Assembly: GCA_030596145.1 (NCBI GenBank)
Contig: JAUVKS010000083.1
Coordinates: 1-7,536 of the forward strand
Source: Pseudomonadota bacterium
Lineage (GTDB): Bacteria; Desulfobacterota; Syntrophia; Syntrophales; JADFWA01
DNA length: 7,536 nucleotides
Direction of reading: 5' to 3'
Numbering within the stretch: position 1 is the stretch's first letter; every line of letters starts with the position of its first letter. The notes under the pieces were generated by a model. The model saw only the letters and a list, made by a program, of their open reading frames with translations. It searched no databases and was not told the DNA's origin. This document shows positions 5,268 through 7,536 of the stretch, piece by piece. The translations under genes were made by a program, and so were the position numbers.

Positions 5268-7536
5268 TCATTCCTGTAACATTTCGTTCAATTTGGCTTG
5301 CCATTCATCTTCAGCGAGCACTTCAAATCGCAATACCTTATCCTTCATCTCAAGGCCCAGTTCAGTCCAGCTTCTTGATTTAGCTTCCCTAGTGCATAAA
5401 GAAAACATTTTTTGCTTATAATCAGTATCAGCGCTCCCCATTAAGTGAAGACCCTTTGTTTCTACTACGTATACTTGCTCGTAGTCATCCTTGTCTTCTG
5501 AAGCCGTGGCTGTAAAGATGAAATCAGGGTAGATTTTATGCTTTCGCCAGCCCTGTATGGCGTAGTCACGCCTGGCCCGGTTCCTGTACCAGAAAAAAAG
5601 CCTCTTCTGTCCTTCAAGATACCAGGCCACTGCCTTTTCGGTTTCGTTGAACTCGTCTTCGGGCACGAAGTCAAAGAGGTTTAATTGCAGTTGCTGGCCA
5701 TCTTTGCGATTTAGGGTCTTGGCGGTGGGTTTAACTTTGATCGATTTTGGAAAGGTAAAATCAAACTTTTCTCCGATAACCAGGAATCTCATCTGATTTG
5801 ATTCTATCATCTGCCGAAAGATGTTCTCCGATAGCCGGTCTTTTTCTCGATCAAGCTGCTTTCGTAATTCTTCGATAATAAACACAAAATTGTTGGCAAT
5901 CATCTTGTGATCATATTTTTCTGCCAGATGTGCAAGCACAGTCTGAGCAAATTCATGGGCCATCCAGGGATTTGGCACAATGTCGCAGAGTTGGCGGGTC
6001 ATGAAAACAGGATCAACACGAATACCGCCTTCCTTTAGTTTTATTGCCTCTTTTTCCTCGATTACTTTTTTGATGTCCTCTGAAAGCGTGGCAATGTGCT
6101 CAATATCCTTTTCTTCAGACATGGAGAGTGTAAGCGAACGGACGGGCTCAAGATCAATATGATCCCAGGGTATTTGTGCAGCGATGTCCATCTCATAATT
6201 GACGGGTTTCCAACTCCTGTTACGCCGTACCATAAACACCGGCAGAATAGTGCTGCTTGCCGCCTTTTTAAATCGGTCCCGGATTTTTATTAAACGATCC
6301 GGCTGCTCTCCGCCTTCTCCGTCTTCTTCCATATCTGGAATAATTTGACTTCTCAGGTCTCCGAGACCTTCGCGGCTAAAACCATCTCTTATGCTCGTCA
6401 ACAGCGTATTCGCTTTCTGCTTAAAGCAAAACACGTAACTTTCATCAAGCTCAACAATCTTGATCTTGCGGGCACCGGGCTGGCGAAGTATGCGTCCCAC
6501 AAGCTGTGTCAAGGCATTTTTAGAAGCAGGATTTGTCAGGATGACCAGGACATAGGCAAAGGCGCAATCCCACCCCTCCTGCAGCGCCTGCTTGGTAATA
6601 ATATAGCGAATCTTACAGTCTCGATCCATTAATCCGCCAATATTATCAACTTCTTTAAGTTCGTCCTTTTCACTTGTCTTGACAGCCACTTCTTCAGCCG
6701 GGATTCCCACTGTCTTAATAAGATGTTCCCGGACGTCCTCGGAATGGATATACCGGGTTCCCCTCTGCTCCCTGCCTGTCCGTTCAACCTGAATGAGACA
6801 GATCGGGCGTATATTGTTACCGGAATTTGCTTCATACTCTCGAGCCTTTTCTTCCAGCACATTTCTTTTATTTACGCCTGCCAATAAGGTATCTTTCCAG
6901 TCCGGGCTCACCTTGTTAACCACATGAAGATCAAGCTTGATCATCTCCTCGCGATGAAGCTCCCTGCCCGATATGTCGACCAGGATGTTACTCTTTTTGG
7001 AAGGAGTTGCAGAAAGTTCCGCAATCATGCAGGGATTGAAGCCGCGCAATGTATCCTGTGCACCCTCGCTGTATGCCTTATGGCCTTCGTCTAAGATGAT
7101 AATCGGTGACAGAGTCCGAAGTGTATTCCCAAGGGAGGTCTTGATCTGTTCCCCCCAGAAACCCTTTTCCTGCTGATAAGTATCCAGATTAGGAATATTT
7201 TGAAGAACCTTCTCCTGCTTTTCAATATCATCTTCAGCAGGGAAAAAGTCCTGAAATCCGCCGCTGTCCTTAAAAACCTTCAACGTCTCTTTAGTCTTAC
7301 GGTTGGCGGAAGGGAGCATGAGCATTAAAACAACAAGATTTTCTTCAACATCCAGCGGGGAAAAGCGGTCGGCCTTTTCGAGGATGACCGTGCACCCTCC
7401 GCTGGCTATATCGAGATGCTGGCGGTAGGGATGATCCCGGCCTTTCAGGCTTTGGATTGTTTGACGGTAGATCTGTGTTGTGGGCACTATCCAGAGGACA
7501 AGTCCTGTTTTTTTCTTGAGATAGACCATGTTAACC
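5268..7536 (-). CDS. Type III restriction enzyme Res-like helicase-nuclease (5' end outside the window)
   Basis: The frame is open to the right edge; 755 residues are visible, and the first ATG in the window (7529) is internal. Numbering from that Met, the superfamily 2 helicase motifs appear in order: WIVPTTQIYRQT (13-24, motif Ia), IIILDEGHKAY (143-153, motif II, DEGH), LSATPS (172-177, motif III), KQALQEGWD (313-321, motif V) and QLVGRILRQPGA (342-353, motif VI). A PD-(D/E)xK nuclease follows at the C-terminus: YPDF (667-670) and VVETKG (688-693), with Asp669, Glu690 and Lys692. Walker A must lie upstream of the window. In type III systems Res works with a Mod methyltransferase that sets the site and protects the host. 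No Mod is in the window; it would be expected further right. Without it, a stand-alone defence or repair nuclease remains possible. The next gene downstream is dgt, 173 bp away. Confidence 0.88.
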   Translation of the reverse strand, partial: VNMVYLKKKTGLVLWIVPTTQIYRQTIQSLKGRDHPYRQHLDIASGGCTVILEKADRFSPLDVEENLVVLMLMLPSANRKTKETLKVFKDSGGFQDFFPAEDDIEKQEKVLQNIPNLDTYQQEKGFWGEQIKTSLGNTLRTLSPIIILDEGHKAYSEGAQDTLRGFNPCMIAELSATPSKKSNILVDISGRELHREEMIKLDLHVVNKVSPDWKDTLLAGVNKRNVLEEKAREYEANSGNNIRPICLIQVERTGREQRGTRYIHSEDVREHLIKTVGIPAEEVAVKTSEKDELKEVDNIGGLMDRDCKIRYIITKQALQEGWDCAFAYVLVILTNPASKNALTQLVGRILRQPGARKIKIVELDESYVFCFKQKANTLLTSIRDGFSREGLGDLRSQIIPDMEEDGEGGEQPDRLIKIRDRFKKAASSTILPVFMVRRNRSWKPVNYEMDIAAQIPWDHIDLEPVRSLTLSMSEEKDIEHIATLSEDIKKVIEEKEAIKLKEGGIRVDPVFMTRQLCDIVPNPWMAHEFAQTVLAHLAEKYDHKMIANNFVFIIEELRKQLDREKDRLSENIFRQMIESNQMRFLVIGEKFDFTFPKSIKVKPTAKTLNRKDGQQLQLNLFDFVPEDEFNETEKAVAWYLEGQKRLFFWYRNRARRDYAIQGWRKHKIYPDFIFTATASEDKDDYEQVYVVETKGLHLMGSADTDYKQKMFSLCTREAKSRSWTELGLEMKDKVLRFEVLAEDEWQAKLNEMLQE

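Overview
The window reads almost entirely from the minus strand. It holds six confident genes and one partial transporter gene. Read in the direction of transcription, from high to low coordinates, they are: a 5'-truncated type III restriction-type helicase-nuclease (res-like), a dGTPase-family HD hydrolase (dgt), then cobU, cobT, cobS and cobC for the late steps of cobalamin synthesis, and finally the first 166 codons of a periplasmic corrinoid-type binding protein (btuF-like). Most plus-strand open frames lie antisense to these genes and are treated as shadows.

Organism: the exported binding protein has a cleavable signal peptide and no lipobox cysteine, which suggests a Gram-negative cell. 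The AdoCbl nucleotide-loop pathway, moderate GC content and intergenic palindromes of the 'CCCCCTTT-loop-AAAGGGGG' and 'GTAGGGGC' kind would suit a Desulfobacterota or Nitrospirota-like bacterium. This lineage guess rests on recalled patterns and is tentative.

Region by region: 7536-5268 is the res-like gene, whose N-terminus with Walker A lies outside the window. 5267-5095 is a 173 bp spacer with one short inverted repeat and a doubtful 15-codon leader ORF. 5094-3892 is dgt, and its stop is only 3 bp from the start of cobU (3888-3373). 3372-3236 is a spacer packed with three palindromic elements. 3235-2180 is cobT from a GTG start. 2179-2091 carries a double-hairpin element. 2090-1350 is cobS. 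1349-1183 carries further G/C-rich elements. 1182-574 is cobC from a TTG start. 573-500 carries another palindrome, and 499-1 is the start of btuF.

How they work together: CobU activates adenosylcobinamide to AdoCbi-GDP. CobT makes alpha-ribazole phosphate from dimethylbenzimidazole and NaMN. CobS joins the two, and CobC removes the phosphate. The BtuF-like protein would deliver corrinoids to an importer whose other parts must lie off the left edge. The set looks like salvage or finishing of cobalamin. The most notable features are the mixed palindromic elements in every intergenic gap of the cob cluster, some of which supply the stop codons of the genes they follow, and the placement of a dGTPase between a restriction-type nuclease and the cob operon.
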